Made by a program: the position numbers and the translations under genes. A stretch of 64,000 bases of DNA, from positions 93,626,612 to 93,690,611 of the forward strand of contig CM043945.1 of the NCBI GenBank assembly GCA_014529385.2, read 5' to 3'. Each line of letters begins with the position of its first letter. The first letter of the stretch is position 1. Origin of the DNA: Adiantum capillus-veneris. Taxonomy: Eukaryota > Streptophyta > Polypodiopsida > Polypodiales > Pteridaceae. Positions 12,003 to 23,009 of the stretch are shown here, one piece after another. A model generated the notes under the pieces. The model ran no database searches and had not been told where the DNA came from. It saw only the letters and a program-made list of their open reading frames with translations.

Positions 12003-13294
12003 TGATCCGAGCCTATCACAAATTTTTGTTTATCATATTTTGTTCGTTTTCCTTGGTTCTAGAGGTTTACAATAAAAGAAAGAGTGAGAAAAACCTCTTG
12101 GAAAAATTAAAAAAAAAATGATTTGATAGGAATTTTTTCTTGACTAGTTCACCGGAGGTGAAAGGTAGAGGGAGAACCTAGTGGTAAAGGGAAGGGAAAA
12201 TATGTAAATGTGAAAAGAAAAGATATGATGTGGTTGTGGAGCCATGCACCCATGATTCAAGGGTCATGAGTGGCTCATATCATCATGGCTTTGGAGCCAT
12301 ATGATGATTCAAACAAATGGGACCCAAGTGGAAGACTTGGTAAAGGAAGGAACCAGACACATGATTTTGCTGAATTTTTAAAAAATATTTCCACTCCAAT
12401 CCAAGAAAAGTTGTCTTCATCAAAGTTGTAGCTGATGAGTTGGAGACTCTGGCCATAGTTTTTTTTATAATTTTTGCATCTACGGTCTAGGAGATATGGC
12501 CAAAATGGCGGACGCCAATTTTTCAACTGTGGTGGAGACCACCCCCTCTACCTTTACACACACACACACCCTTCCTTTTCCACATTGAGACCTTCTCTAA
12601 AAATCAGCCATTAGTCTTCTCACCCTCCTCTCCTTCCTCCTCTCTCTCAAGCTCAAAAACCCATCAAAATTCCTCTTCTAATCACCTCTCAAGTCATGCT
12701 TAATCTTGTTGTAATTCATAAGTTCTCATTCAACCACTTTCTATTATTACTAGGTATGTATTGATTTTATGTAGATTCTTTACATTTTAAAATAAGGAAG
12801 CTCTTGGACTCAAGCTATGGAGGAAGGAGTGAAGACAACACAAGTGATGATGGAGCTAATTGGTCAACAAATCACTTGGAAGGAGCTTCTTCATTGGTTG
12901 AATGTCCCTAATCAAGCTTCATTTGTACAAATTACACTTGGATCTTAACCTCACTCCTAATCACTCTCTTTCCTATATAAAGAGGCCTTCCCCTTTGTAA
13001 TTTCAAGCCTCCCTCAGCCCCATTGAGTCTTTGTATCACTCACCATGAGCCCATAAGCTCATTCATTCACTCTATTCTTGCACATTCTAGAGTGCAAATT
13101 GTTTCATGCTAGTAACCTCTCCTTCTCTTACGTATGTTAATTAAGAGAAATCTTTATATATGTGTGAGAGTGCTTGATGTGATCTTGGCTAATCCTTGAG
13201 TGGTTGTTTGGTAATCTACATGCTATTTGTGTTGGGAGTGTTTGAAGTCATCCATTCCTTGTACACACACTAAGGTTAATGCTTCATTCATAGT

Positions 13295-13382
<88 letters not shown>

Positions 13383-13497
13383 TGTAGCGGTCCTAGCCCA
13401 CGCTTCCAAGACTAGGTAGTGCCCTTATCTCATTTCCCTTGTGGCGCAATGGAGTTTGTTTTGGTGTAGAGGCCGCCATTCCAAATTTCCGTCGTCA
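12003..13497 (+). repeat. LTR of gypsy D, unit 1 (1495 bp)
   Basis: It starts TGATCCGAGCC and ends CCGTCGTCA. Its other copies are 41460-42918 and 49160-50628. A TATA box (TATATAAAG) lies at about 12971. The CT tract at 13297-13379 accounts for its greater length. In this unit the element stops at 13744. Confidence 0.92.
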
Positions 13498-13744
13498 TAA
13501 ATTGGTGCCCCCACGGAGGAGTTCTCAAGCAGCGCTCTGTCAATCCTATGAAGGAAGATCCATCAAATTCTCCGAGACTTCCACTATGGTCTCCCCAAGA
13601 AGCTCGGGAAAAGAAGCGTCTTTATCGACAAACGGCATGTATGCAGGTAAAGAGAGTTAACTACACACACCCTTCTTTGCTTCAAGGAAAATCTTGTAGT
13701 CATCAAGTCCCTAGGTCAAAAAATTGTGTTGAGTGCTTTGTGGC
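12003..13744 (+). mobile_element. Gypsy D, truncated copy in unit 1
   Basis: Only the 5' LTR, primer site (TGGTGCCCCCACGG at about 13503-13516) and about 230 bases of leader are present. The truncation at 13744 is the duplication junction. Confidence 0.9.
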
Positions 13745-15570
13745 CATTTCCATTACATTGGTATCAGAGCTATTGGTTTCTCTTTTCTTGTTTAAGAAGA
13801 AAGGTCCTTAAGTTTTCCATGAAAGGTTGGGCCTGTTTATTGCAATAGGGTAAGTGGGATAGGGATCTATTATCTTGGTTGAGAAGGACTTAGTTCGAGG
13901 TACACCGTTGGGAACTACAATCTTAATAATGGAACCTCTCGGGGCTTGCCTTTGGCTTAGCCATTATTGAGCTACAAGCAAGCTCAAAAGGAACCATAAT
14001 CAATCGAGAAATGTTAGACCCTCTCCACTAGTCTTTGCAATCAATAGTGTCTAAACCACATGTGTGGCTGCTTGAGAACTAATTTTCAAAGGTAAAGAAG
14101 AGTAGCGACTAAGGTTTTTGAGGATACCAAATCACAAATTAGTCTATACATAAGTTTAATTAGCATGACTGACAATAACCAAGAGAGTAGAATGAACATT
14201 GATAACTTTGATTTTGCATATGAAGGTGCTAATGATGATGCCCCCATGTTTGCCAGTTATCTTGCTACTAGGTTGCAACAAGCTATGGGCAACCCTGCTT
14301 TACAAGCCAAAGTTACTCAACAACTTTGTGCTTATGGGATTTCCCTTCCTCTTCAAGAGGAGAGAGAGCTTAGGAGGCCTATTGATGAGACCCCCAAAAG
14401 AAGACTCTCTCCAATAAGAGAGGAGGAATCTAAAGAACGAGAAAGAAGCAAATCCCTAAGTCCCTCTGAAGATGTGGCTCCACGAAGAGGCCGGTCTAGA
14501 CGATCACCAATTCCTCCCAAGAGGAAGTGGTCAACCCACATTCCTTCTCCTTGTCACTCCAAAAAGGAAGAGAGGAAACAAAGGAAGAAAAGGGTAAGAA
14601 AGACGTCACCCTCTTCTCCCTCTTCTTCACCTTCCTCCACTTTCGATGAAAGCAATGGTTATTTTCCTAAAGAATACAAAAGGGGAGGACATCACAAACA
14701 TTACCCTGCATGGCAAAGGTCCCAGAAACTCAAGAAGCTCAAAGAGGGAGGAAAGAGTATCTCTTTTCTCAGCTATGATGGCACCTCTGGTGCTACCGAC
14801 AAAGTATTGGCCTTCATCCAACAATTTGATGTTTCCTTTGGAGATGAGGGCTTCACGAAGTCCTCCAAGCTACGTCATGTAGCTATGCACTTCCATAAAT
14901 CTTTCATCAATAGTGGTCTAGCCTTTGTGGCAACGGCGAAGCCCCAAATACATGGAGAACTCTTTGAGTTTTCATCATGAAGCAATTCCTTGCAAGCGAT
15001 GAAAAGGACAAAGTGATTACTAAATGGTGGCATTTGAAGATTCTCTCCTATGAGTCTATCCACAAATATGTGGACAAGTTTTGGGATTTACATCTCAAAC
15101 CTATTGTCTTTCAAAAGATAGACTTTGTCGAGCAAAAGCAACAATTCTGTGTGGGATTACCTAAAGAGATGGCCGAGTATGTCAATCCCCAGTCGCTTGG
15201 TTCTATCACCGAAGTAATCCACCATACTATGGTTGCTTCGTGCATCAATTTCCAACAAGGGGCTAGAAGGAATGCCAAGCCCATGGAAAGCAAAGCCAAA
15301 AGTTATGCAAAGGGGAAAACCAATGCACAAAATTCTTCCCAAGTCAATTCCAACAACAACAACAATCGGTCCAAGGAGAAGGGAGTTTACAAAGGTAAAA
15401 ATAAACTCTCTCTTGAAGAGCTTGAAGCTTTTGGCAAGGACTACAAATGTTTTAAGTGTGGGGAGCAAGGACATGGCTATCGTTCTTTCCCCATGAGAAA
15501 TTTCCGCAATGAGACTCCCAGAGCTTCCACAATTAAGCTCCAAAAAAGGATGCTCATTGCAAAGGATTAA
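13745..15570 (+). mobile_element. Gypsy C fragment (LTR end, primer site, gag)
   Basis: The last 13 bases of an LTR (ending TTACA at 13757) are followed by primer site TGGTATCAGAGC (13759-13770), about 390 bases of leader and a gag. It ends abruptly at the gypsy E integrase near 15570. It marks the start of the duplicated unit. The remainder of the element is not in the window. Confidence 0.75.
14165..15570 (+). pseudogene. Gypsy C Gag, frameshifted
   Basis: Two frames join: 14165-14980 (MTDNNQESRMNIDNF, an Arg/Ser-rich middle, then ATDKVLAFIQQFD) and 14977-15570 (FLASDEKDKVITKWW, SYESIHKYVDKFWDL). The shift near 14977 falls inside the Gag capsid region. The zinc knuckle reads CFKCGEQGHGYRSF, with Phe at the last Cys position, so the knuckle is broken. 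The length and low-complexity R/S region fit a Ty3/gypsy Gag. No pol follows, because the element is cut at 15570. Confidence 0.8.
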
Positions 15571-15755
15571 GTTTGACCATCTATTTCTGAATGATCAGCC
15601 GTACTAAGATTAAGTGTAGTTTCCAACTTTGAACACAACTCTCCAAAAGTGATTATCAAAATTTCCATCTCTGTCACTAATGATACTAGCTGTCAGACCA
15701 TACAGTCTATATATATGCTCTACAAATAGCCGTGATAATTTTGGCGTCTTAACTG
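15571..15755 (-). pseudogene. Gypsy E integrase, middle part
   Basis: On the other side of copia element B the integrase resumes as LSRLFVEHIYRLYGL and SIISDRDGNF (second catalytic Asp). A frame change follows, then STADHSEIDGQT, where the third catalytic Glu region would begin. It ends abruptly near 15570 against the gag of element C, so the C-terminus and 3' LTR of E are missing. Confidence 0.8.
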
Positions 15756-16077
15756 TGTTGAGATGTCGAGCTCTACATCTTGAGCTGGCATCCACTACAG
15801 GTCTTGGCCGCTTACGGCATTTACTCACTGGTGCGTTAGGTGACCGACACAGAGGATCTCTGCGAGTGATTCTACAGCTGGACTACACTTATAGTGCCAG
15901 CCTAGTACGCTTTTAGCGAGTTCACACTTAGTGACCGCATGTACATATGTGCTACTTTTCAGTTTTAGCACTTAGTCATTTTTGTACTCTCTTTTCTGTA
16001 CGAAGAAGAAGAAGCTTTCCATCTCTGTGTGCTTTGTGCTTGTCTTGTGTAGCTCTCTTGCATCCTCATTCTTTACA
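15756..16077 (+). repeat. 5' LTR of copia B
   Basis: It runs from TGTTGAGATGTCGAG to TCATTCTTTACA, 322 bp, directly followed by the primer site. Confidence 0.95.
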
Positions 16078-16347
16078 TGGTATCAGAGCCTGGTGCAGGC
16101 AAGAGAGGCTAAGAGAGCAAGAGCATCACAATCCCTTCGTTCGCAATCCACGACCAGGTCTCCAAAGTTTCTGAACAGGTCTCAAAAGTGCAGTACATAG
16201 AGATTTACTGTACAAGTACAGTGGTTGTATGTATGCTTGATTGTGGACACTCGTTGAGTGTAGAAAGTGTTACATGTACCATGATAGTAGGTTCAACAGA
16301 TTTGCAAGTTTTTGCAGATTGCAGCTATTTTGTCTTAGTGCTTCAAG

Positions 16348-17052
16348 ATGTCTGACGGTTTCAGCCAGATTGTCACTGAGAAGCTTGAGAAAAAAAACTA
16401 CCGTGCATGGAAGTTCAGAATAACAAATTTCCTAAAAGGAAAAGGTTATTGGGACTATATAGAAGGAGAAAATGAAAAGGAACCAGAGATTCCTGAGGCA
16501 AATGCTACAGCAGAACAAAGGAAAGCTTTGAGGGACTGGCAACAAGGCGAGAGCAAAGTGATGTATTGGCTTTCTATGAGCATCACAAATGGCATGATGG
16601 GCTATCTATAGGATGCTGAAACCCTCGCCATTGCATGGAACAACTTAGGTAGAGTGTTCAAGGTGAACACCAAGGCCAGGAAGCTTCAACTAAAGTCGGA
16701 GCTAAATCAGGTTAAGATGAACAACCTCTCCATCAATGATTATGCTTTGAAGATCAAGAGTATCATTGAGGCTCTTGGATCTATTAAAGTCTCAGTGGAA
16801 GACGATGACATTGTCCGTGCATGCTTGGATGGTCTAGGAGATGAGTATGTACATTTCAGGTCTTCCATGAATACAAGAGATGACATCCCCGTGTTCCAAG
16901 ATTTGATTTCTATGCTTATTCTTGAGGAGAAGAACCTTGGTCTTGACACATCTTCTTCTCGTGGCAGAAATAGGTCTGAACAGGCCTTCTATTCTAACTC
17001 TAGAGGGCAAATGTGTGAGCAGAATGTTTACACTGAATGTAGATATGCCTGA
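16348..17052 (+). pseudogene. Copia B Gag
   Basis: The frame begins at ATG 16348 (MSDGFSQIVTEKL, then NYRAWKFRITNFLKGKGYW), typical of copia Gag. A TAG at 16609-16611 interrupts it; the same frame resumes with LKSELNQVKMNNLSINDYA and ILEEKNLGLDTSSSRGRN. It then passes directly into sequence that corresponds to the region just before the pre-integrase domain. The CCHC knuckle and aspartic protease expected between are missing. Confidence 0.85.
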
Positions 17053-17054
17053 GG

Positions 17055-20000
17055 TAAAAGTTGCATTATTTGCATAGGGCACAGGTGTTGTGGTTGATGT
17101 TGACATTTGGCACAAACGTATTGTCCATGTCAATGAGCAGAGATTGTGTAGCATGCAATCAAAATAGATTGTAAAAGGTTTGCCCAAATTCAAGGTCGAT
17201 GGTATGTATAAACGCATTGGCCATGTCGATGAGCAGAGATTGCGCAGCATGCAATCAAAACAGATTGTAAAAGGTTTGCCCAAATTCAAGGTCGATGGTG
17301 TGTATAAACGCATTGGCCATGTCAATGAGCAGAGATTGCGCAGCATGCAATCAAAACAGATTGTAAAAGGTTTTCCCAAATTCAAGGTCGATGGTATGCG
17401 TAAAGTGTGTGCAGCATGCCAGTTTGGAAAACAGTCAAAGGGCTCATTTCCACATGAGCGCAATGTATGTAAAAAGCCACTTGAGGTGGTGCACACAGAT
17501 GTTTGGGGTCCAACCAAGACTGCAAGTATACATGGTTGCAGGTATTATGTCTCTTTCATTGATGACCATACAAGGAAAGTATGGGTCTACTTCATGCGTA
17601 ACAAAAGTGAAGTGTTTGGTTACTTTCAGGACTTCAAAGTCATGATTGAGAAGGAGACAGATATGCAAATCAAGACATTGAGGTCAGATGGAGGGGGAGA
17701 GTACTTCTCAAACGATTTTTCAGATTTTTTGCGAATGCATGGTATACGCAGGCAGTTTACATGCAGATATACTCCACAGCAGAATGGGGTCGCAGAAAGG
17801 AAAAATAGGCACATTGTAGAGGTTGCACGTGCATTGATGAATGAGAAGAACATGCCTCATCATTTCTGGGCTGAAGCTATAAATACAGCTGTGTACATTA
17901 TGAACAGGACACCTATAGCTGCGGTGCATGATGTAACACTTGAGGAAAAGTTTACAGGTACAAAGCCTGATTTGGCACACTTGAAAGTGTTTGGCTGCAT
18001 AGCTTACGTGCATGTACCAGATGAGTTGCGTAGGAAATTGGATCCTAAAGCAGAGAAATGTATTCTTGTGGGATATTCCCTTGAACAAAAGGGGTACAGG
18101 TGCTACAATCCTACTACACGAGAATTACGAGTGAGAAGAGATGTATTCTTTGATGAGATGAGCAGCTGATACAGTAATGCACATGGCACTATTGAGGCTG
18201 ATGTAAAATATGATGTGGTTGTACAAAATGTGAGTCCACAGTCACAAGTTTTGAGTGGACCACAAGAGTCCTCTTCTCGTGGCTCTGTTGAGAAGCCATG
18301 GAATGGTAGACTATGTACGCAGGTTACTCCACCAGCAGGTACAGGGAACGCATCACAAAAAGGAAAGGAAAAGTTTGATGAACCTCCCCTTATGGCTGAT
18401 GCATCATCAGGTTTTTCACATGTAGACATGGATTCAGATGGTTGTGAACAAAGTCCTGATGAGTAATTTGGAATTCCGGCTGTCAGGACACCTGGTGTAA
18501 GGAAAGTACAAGAAGATGCTAGAGGGCAAAGGAGTGACCCAAGACCGCGCAGATCTAATAGAGTCAAAAATCCGGTTCAGAAATTGACTTATGATGGGTA
18601 TCCAACGCATCACCAAGCCTACATGGCTAAGGTGATATAGAATGTGGAGCCCACATGTTTTGAGGATACAGTTGGAAATGTGCATTGGGATGATGCAATG
18701 AATGAAGAGATGGTTGCATTGGAAGCAAACGACACATGGGAGTTGGTGCCATTGCCAATTGGCAAGAAAGCTATTGGCTGTAAATGGGTGTATAAAACCA
18801 AGCATAAGGCTGATGGTAACATTGAGCGTCACAAGGCAAGGCTGGTCGCAAAGGGTTATGCACAGATGTATGGCATAGACTATGAGGAGACCTTTGCTCC
18901 AGTGGCAAAGATGACGACTGTGAGAGCTGTCATAGCAGTGGCTGCATCTAGAGGATGGATTATGCATCAAATGGATGTAAAGAATGCCTTCTTGAATGGT
19001 GAGTTGCAAGAGGAAGTGTATATGGATCAGCCACCTGGTTATGTCAATCCAGGTTACCCAGATTATGTATGCAGACTTCTCAAAGCTTTGTATGGTTTGA
19101 AGCAGGGCTCTAGAGCATGGTATGATAGGATTGCCAAGTATCTTGTCAGTATTGGGTTTAGGAGAGCTCATGCTGATCATTCACTCTATGTACGTGAGAG
19201 TGATGTGGGGATTGTGATCATTACCATATATGTAGATGACCTTATTATTGTGGGTGACAATGCTATGGAGATTGACCATGTGAAGGGTCTTCTCAAACAG
19301 GAGTTTGAAATGAAAGATTTGGGCGAGTTGGGCTACTTTCTTGGCATTGAGGTGATCAGGACTCCGGAGGGTGTATGGCTATCACAGAGACAATATGCTT
19401 TGGACATGTTGTCAAAGTATGGTATGGCTGATTGTAAGCCAATTTCTATTCCCTTGGATGTGAATGCAAAGCTGAGTGCAGAGAAGGGTGATGTTGTTGA
19501 GGATGTCAAGATGTACAGGAAGATTGTGGGTAGTCTAATCTACTTGACTATCATGAGTCCAGACTTGAGCTACATAGTAGGCTTGGAGAGTCAGTTCATG
19601 CAGCTTCCAAGGAAGCCACATTTGGATGGAGTACAACGCACACTTCGGTATGTGCAAGGGACTCTTGACTACGCATTGTTCTATGCAACAGATGCGCCAT
19701 TAGCATTGTATGGGTATACAGATGCAGATTGGGCAGGTAGCATTGTTGATAGGAGATCTACGAGTGGATTCATGTTCTCTTTTGGGAGTGCTGTTGTTAC
19801 TTGGAGAAGAAAAAAGCAGCCTACGGTTGCTTTATCGAGCACAGAGGCCGAATACAGAGGTGCAACAGTTGTGGCGTGCGAGGTAGCTTGGCTACGCACA
19901 TTACTTGAGGACTTGGGAGTGCAGGTGGACCAACAGATTGTCATCCATTGTGACAACCTCAGCAGCATGCAGTTGGCTAGGAACCCAGTGTTCCATGCCA

Positions 20001-20137
20001 TGACCAAGCACATAGAGGTCCATTACCACTACGTTCGAGAGCGAGTGTTGGCGGGCGACATCGACTTGGTCTACGTCATCACACAGGAGCACATAGAGGA
20101 TATCTTTACCAAGGCCCTCGGAGCTGAGAAACTTTGA
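17055..20137 (+). pseudogene. Copia B pol (integrase, RT, RNase H)
   Basis: In frame 2 a pre-integrase motif (IWHKRIVHVNEQRL) is present as three tandem 96-bp copies. Then come the integrase zinc and core (KVCAACQFGKQSKGSF, HTDVWGP, RSDGGGEY, TPQQNGVAERKNRHIVEVA), RT (KWVYKTKHKADG, QMDVKNAFLNGEL, YVDDLIIVGD) and RNase H (YTDADWAGSIVDRRSTSGF, LSSTEAEYRGATVV). Stops at 18167-18169, 18464-18466 and 18638-18640 fall in the variable linker between integrase and RT. The RT-RNase H part (18644-20137) is open for 497 codons. The lineage is copia, not further assigned. Confidence 0.9.
17108..17395 (+). repeat. Three tandem 96-bp copies of the pre-integrase motif in copia B
   Basis: The period is exactly 96 bp (32 codons): aacgcattgg at 17211 recurs at 17307, and the first, more diverged copy lies at about 17115. 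Each unit encodes a Lys-Arg-Ile-(Gly/Val)-His-Val motif followed by EQRLRSMQSK, then IVKG and PKFKVDG. The reading frame is kept, apart from a TAG in the first copy. Confidence 0.9.
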
Positions 20138-20187
20138 CGTTTCCGGACTATGCTTGGACTTTGTGACATGCAGAGCTCGAGGGGGAG

Positions 20188-20509
20188 TGTTGAGATGTCG
20201 AGCTCTACATCTTGAGCTGGCATCCACTATGGGTCTTGGCCGCTTACGGCATTTACTCACTGGCGCGTTAGGTGACCGACACGGAGGATCTCTGCCTGTG
20301 ATTATACAGCTGGACTACACTTATAGTGCCAGCCTAGTACGCTTCTAGCGAGTTCACACTTAGTGACCGCATGTACATATGTGCTACTTTTCAGTTTTAG
20401 CACTTAGTCATTTTTGTACTCTCTTTTCTGTGCGAAGAAGAAGAAGCTTTCCATCTCTGTGTGCTTTGTGCTTGTCTTGTGTAGCTCTCTTGCATCCTCA
20501 TTCTTTACA
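20188..20509 (+). repeat. 3' LTR of copia B
   Basis: It is 322 bp, preceded by the purine tract gagctcgagggggag and followed by the AACTG target duplicate. Confidence 0.95.
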
Positions 20510-20514
20510 AACTG

Positions 20515-21056
20515 TAGTCTTAGTGGGAATGAATCGACCCATCTTTGTTAGACGTTTTCTATAATTACCCATATGGCATCATGGCCACGATTTGTAGTAG
20601 ATAGTCCTACTATAAAATCCATAGACATACTCTTCCACTTACCTTGTGTAATCTCTAAAGGATGTAAAAGGCCACCTATCTTGAGGCGCTTTGCCTTATT
20701 TACTTGGCACTGTTGGCGGTTTAGTATGTACTCTTGAACATCATCATGTAGGCCAGGCCAATAAAATTGCCGTCGAACTAAGACATACGTCTTACGAATA
20801 GCTGGATGACCAACACTTGGACTATCATGACACTCAAATACTATTTGGCGCCTAGTGTATGTGTCCTTTGTCACACATACTTTACCCTTGTGAAGTAAGT
20901 ACCCATTATCAATGGAAAAATTCTTCCATCGCTTAAGCTCTTCTTGAGTAGGGGTGGAGCTCTGTGTGTTGGAGTTTTTATCTGCGTGTGCAGAGACATG
21001 TTGATCTCTCTGTACAGAGACATGTGAGTGTGAGGGATCCCTTTTTAAAACCGTAT
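20515..21056 (-). pseudogene. Gypsy E integrase, N-terminal part
   Basis: Reading minus from the left end of T, the linker NTVLKRDPSHSHVSVQRD is followed by LKRWKNFSIDNGYLLHKGK and an H2C2-like zinc region (HDSPSVGHPAIRKTY, QQCQVNKAK, first Cys lost). The integrase core then opens with MDFIVGLS, which holds the first catalytic Asp. A stop follows VIIENV near 20548. The sequence then meets copia element B at its target duplication. It is the continuation of the RNase H at 38082, displaced by T. Confidence 0.8.
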
Positions 21057-21058
21057 TA

Positions 21059-21086
21059 GGATATTTCGGAGGTCATTTGGAGGGCC
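21059..21086 (+). repeat. Terminal inverted repeat, left end of T
   Basis: It starts GGATATTTCGGAGGTCATTT and continues to a GGCC at 21083-21086. It is preceded by TA (21057-21058). The complement of 38047-38074 matches it with one mismatch at the fourth base. Confidence 0.75.
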
Positions 21087-21405
21087 ATATGAAAGAGAGA
21101 GAAAATAGAGCGTGTCCAATGAGCAGGAGGGCTACGTTACGTAGGAAAATACGTGAAAAGACTCAAGAAAAAGGAAAATATTTTAAAAACTTTCACGAAT
21201 CTAGGATTGTGGCATCGTAACTCCTTTGCTTTTACCAAGCTGTTACGTGCATGTGTGGTCCCACTGCTGATATTCTCTTATGGTCATTAACGTTCTGGAG
21301 GGTGACCATTAAGCCCGCACAAGATATTGGAATTGTAAAACACTTTCCCTCCATTAGGACGCTTTCAAAGTGAATCTCCCTCCACTAAAGCTTTTCTCTC
21401 AGAGC

Positions 21406-22799
21406 TATGGCTTCCACGTCTTCCCACCCAAGAAACTCTAGGTATTTATGGTCTCTCACACCAACTAGAAACACCTGCACTTTGCCTAGAAGGCCAAGTA
21501 GTAGCATATCATCAATTAAAATAAAGGATAAACAAAGGTTCATGGGTCCTCATGCAACGAAGAAGAGCCAAGAGGTCTAGTGCTATCAATGTTTACCGCT
21601 CAGCATGGAAGGCCAGAGTGTTGGATTTCAAAGTTGAAATCGGCAAAAGATCTGTAAAGGAAGTTCTTGTTCAGCATGTGTTTACCCATCCAGACATGAT
21701 AGCAAACGGTGGAAATGTGTCAGATATACATCAACCATGTTGCAATTGTAAGTATTCTTCACATCTCAACTGCATTTGATTTGTCGTTTCACTTATTGAT
21801 ACTCTCATTTTAACTTTTCTTATATATTTTGCAACGTTTATCCCTCTTCTTATGAGCAATGGCTCCATTCTTCACATCTCAAATACATTAGATTTGTCAT
21901 TTTCACTTATTGATACTCTTAGTTTAACTTTTGTTATATATTTTGCAGATGTTTATCCCTCTTCTTATGAGCAATGGGAGCTTGTGGAGTGCATAATAGG
22001 CCTCTTCCTTGTCGTTCATGCCCACATTGGTTCTCTACAGTATTCATAGAGAACCAACAAAAGCCTGGCTGATGAAGGAATATTTTTCTATGACCACTTC
22101 TACCAACTCTGCCTAGGGAATAAGAATGGCATGCCGGTGAAAGTGCCTCTACCAACCGACTGTAACACTATGGACTGGCCAGTTCCTGAGGAAACAATGG
22201 TGGAGGCAATGCGAAGTAAGCTCTACAAGGATATATAGAGGTCTCTACGTAGCTCTATTCCCACCAAACTGGTTAGAATTGCAAACTTTTGTCCTGCTGC
22301 ACTGTTCATAGAGTTGTTTCATAACTACAATATATGTGTTACGAAAACTATGTTCATGTGCAAGTCATTTCAGCAGTCATCCTGTGACAAACTTCTTGAC
22401 AGAGGATGGTATTTAAAGGAAGAGATTGGCATACGCTGCGAGGTCCCGCTTGACACTCTAGTTGTCAAGTACATGATTGCAAGCCAATCATTGTTAATAT
22501 CCTTTTGGTATATGCGATCACAAATGCTCAGAGGTAAGTACATTTCTATGGACTAGGTTTTTGCAGGTTTGGAAGATAATCCTGTTGTAGATGTGGAAGT
22601 GTTTGATAAAGAGCATTGCCTAATGTTGGTGGTTACAATAAGGGAGATATGCAGTCTTCTGCAGTTGCGGCACGACATAATTGAAGAGTCAATGGACAGG
22701 AACCTTTCAGATTTTTCCTTTTTCCTAGCTGGCTATAAGCTGATGTGGCGTAGGGAAAAAGATATTTGTGCAAAGAGTTGGATGGTCGGGTTGAAATAG
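21406..22799 (+). pseudogene. Unrecognised gene 1 of transposon T, decayed
   Basis: I do not recognise a family. A short opening frame starts at ATG 21406, 320 bases inside the left end of T. A second frame from 21552 reads to a donor at about 21748. The intron ends at an acceptor near 21949 (tttgcag), where the next exon reads VYPSSYEQWELVECIIGLF. That frame continues through a TAG near 22048 and another near 22238 to a second short intron (donor near 22533, acceptor near 22566), and ends at 22799. Joined, it would be roughly 400 residues, soluble-looking, with no clear membrane segment. The intron has an internal 113-bp tandem duplication. It converges with the H3-Ulp1 gene. Frame breaks and two nonsense codons suggest it is dead. 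Confidence 0.5.
21754..21980 (+). repeat. 113-bp tandem duplication across an intron acceptor
   Basis: Two imperfect copies (21754-21866 and 21867-21980) each start attcttcacatctc and end in the first bases of the following exon, tatgagcaatgg. The first copy has lost the acceptor AG (tttgcaacg); the second keeps it (tttgcagatg). Confidence 0.75.
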
Positions 22800-22936
22800 T
22801 GTCAGTGTAACATAAATTCTTGTGAACCCAAGTGTATACGAATGACTTTCAATACATGAAGTTTTTTTGAGCTCATTTGTCAATTGTGGTCTGTGAATAT
22901 AAGTGTTCTTGAAATACATTTCTTTAGCCATTGCCA

Positions 22937-22938
<2 letters not shown>

Positions 22939-22990
<52 letters not shown>
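22939..22990. repeat. (CT)n microsatellite at the end of the H3-Ulp1-phosphatase gene
   Basis: This CT tract of about 50 bases on the plus strand adds an Arg-Glu run to the frame of the fusion gene on the minus strand. The true stop or last intron of that gene is therefore unclear. Confidence 0.9.
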
Positions 22991-22993
<3 letters not shown>

Positions 22994-23009
22994 GTTCGGC
23001 AAGACAAAG

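Larger units (their letters stand above)
1..13744. repeat. Tandem segmental duplication, copy 1 (3' part)
   Basis: Each base x from 1 to about 13300 matches base x+29457. After a CT-tract length change near 13297-13379 the offset becomes 29421. By eye I found about 13 single-base differences (for example near 752, 1419, 2232, 2330, 2871, 3112, 7863, 9361, 11445, 12004, 12602 and 13607) plus the 36-base CT change, so the copies are about 99.9% identical. Identity stops after base 13744. The start of this copy lies outside the window. Confidence 0.97.
15756..20509 (+). mobile_element. Ty1/copia retrotransposon B
   Basis: The element is 4754 bp with 322-bp LTRs (15756-16077 and 20188-20509) and a 5-bp target duplication AACTG (15751-15755 and 20510-20514). 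The primer site TGGTATCAGAGC is at 16078-16089 and the polypurine tract at about 20173-20187. The LTRs differ at about 9 of 322 positions. It sits inside the integrase of gypsy E in the opposite orientation. It lacks a zinc knuckle and protease, so it could not move by itself. Confidence 0.95.

Noticed and set aside
10820-12019. Gag frame starting at 12019 in unit 1
   Set aside because: The first seven codons come from the LTR of element D. In unit 2 the first LTR bases differ and the frame is shorter, so 11998/41455 is the more defensible start.
12275-12526. 83-codon minus-strand frame, present again at 41732-41983 and 49432-49683
   Set aside because: It lies wholly inside the LTR of gypsy D in all three places and has no domain. 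Conservation is explained by the LTR copies.
15571-21056. Integrase placed upstream of gag, suggesting an inverted-order gypsy element
   Set aside because: Both parts are on the same strand. In unit 2 the integrase follows the RNase H once transposon T (21059-38074) is removed, so order is normal.
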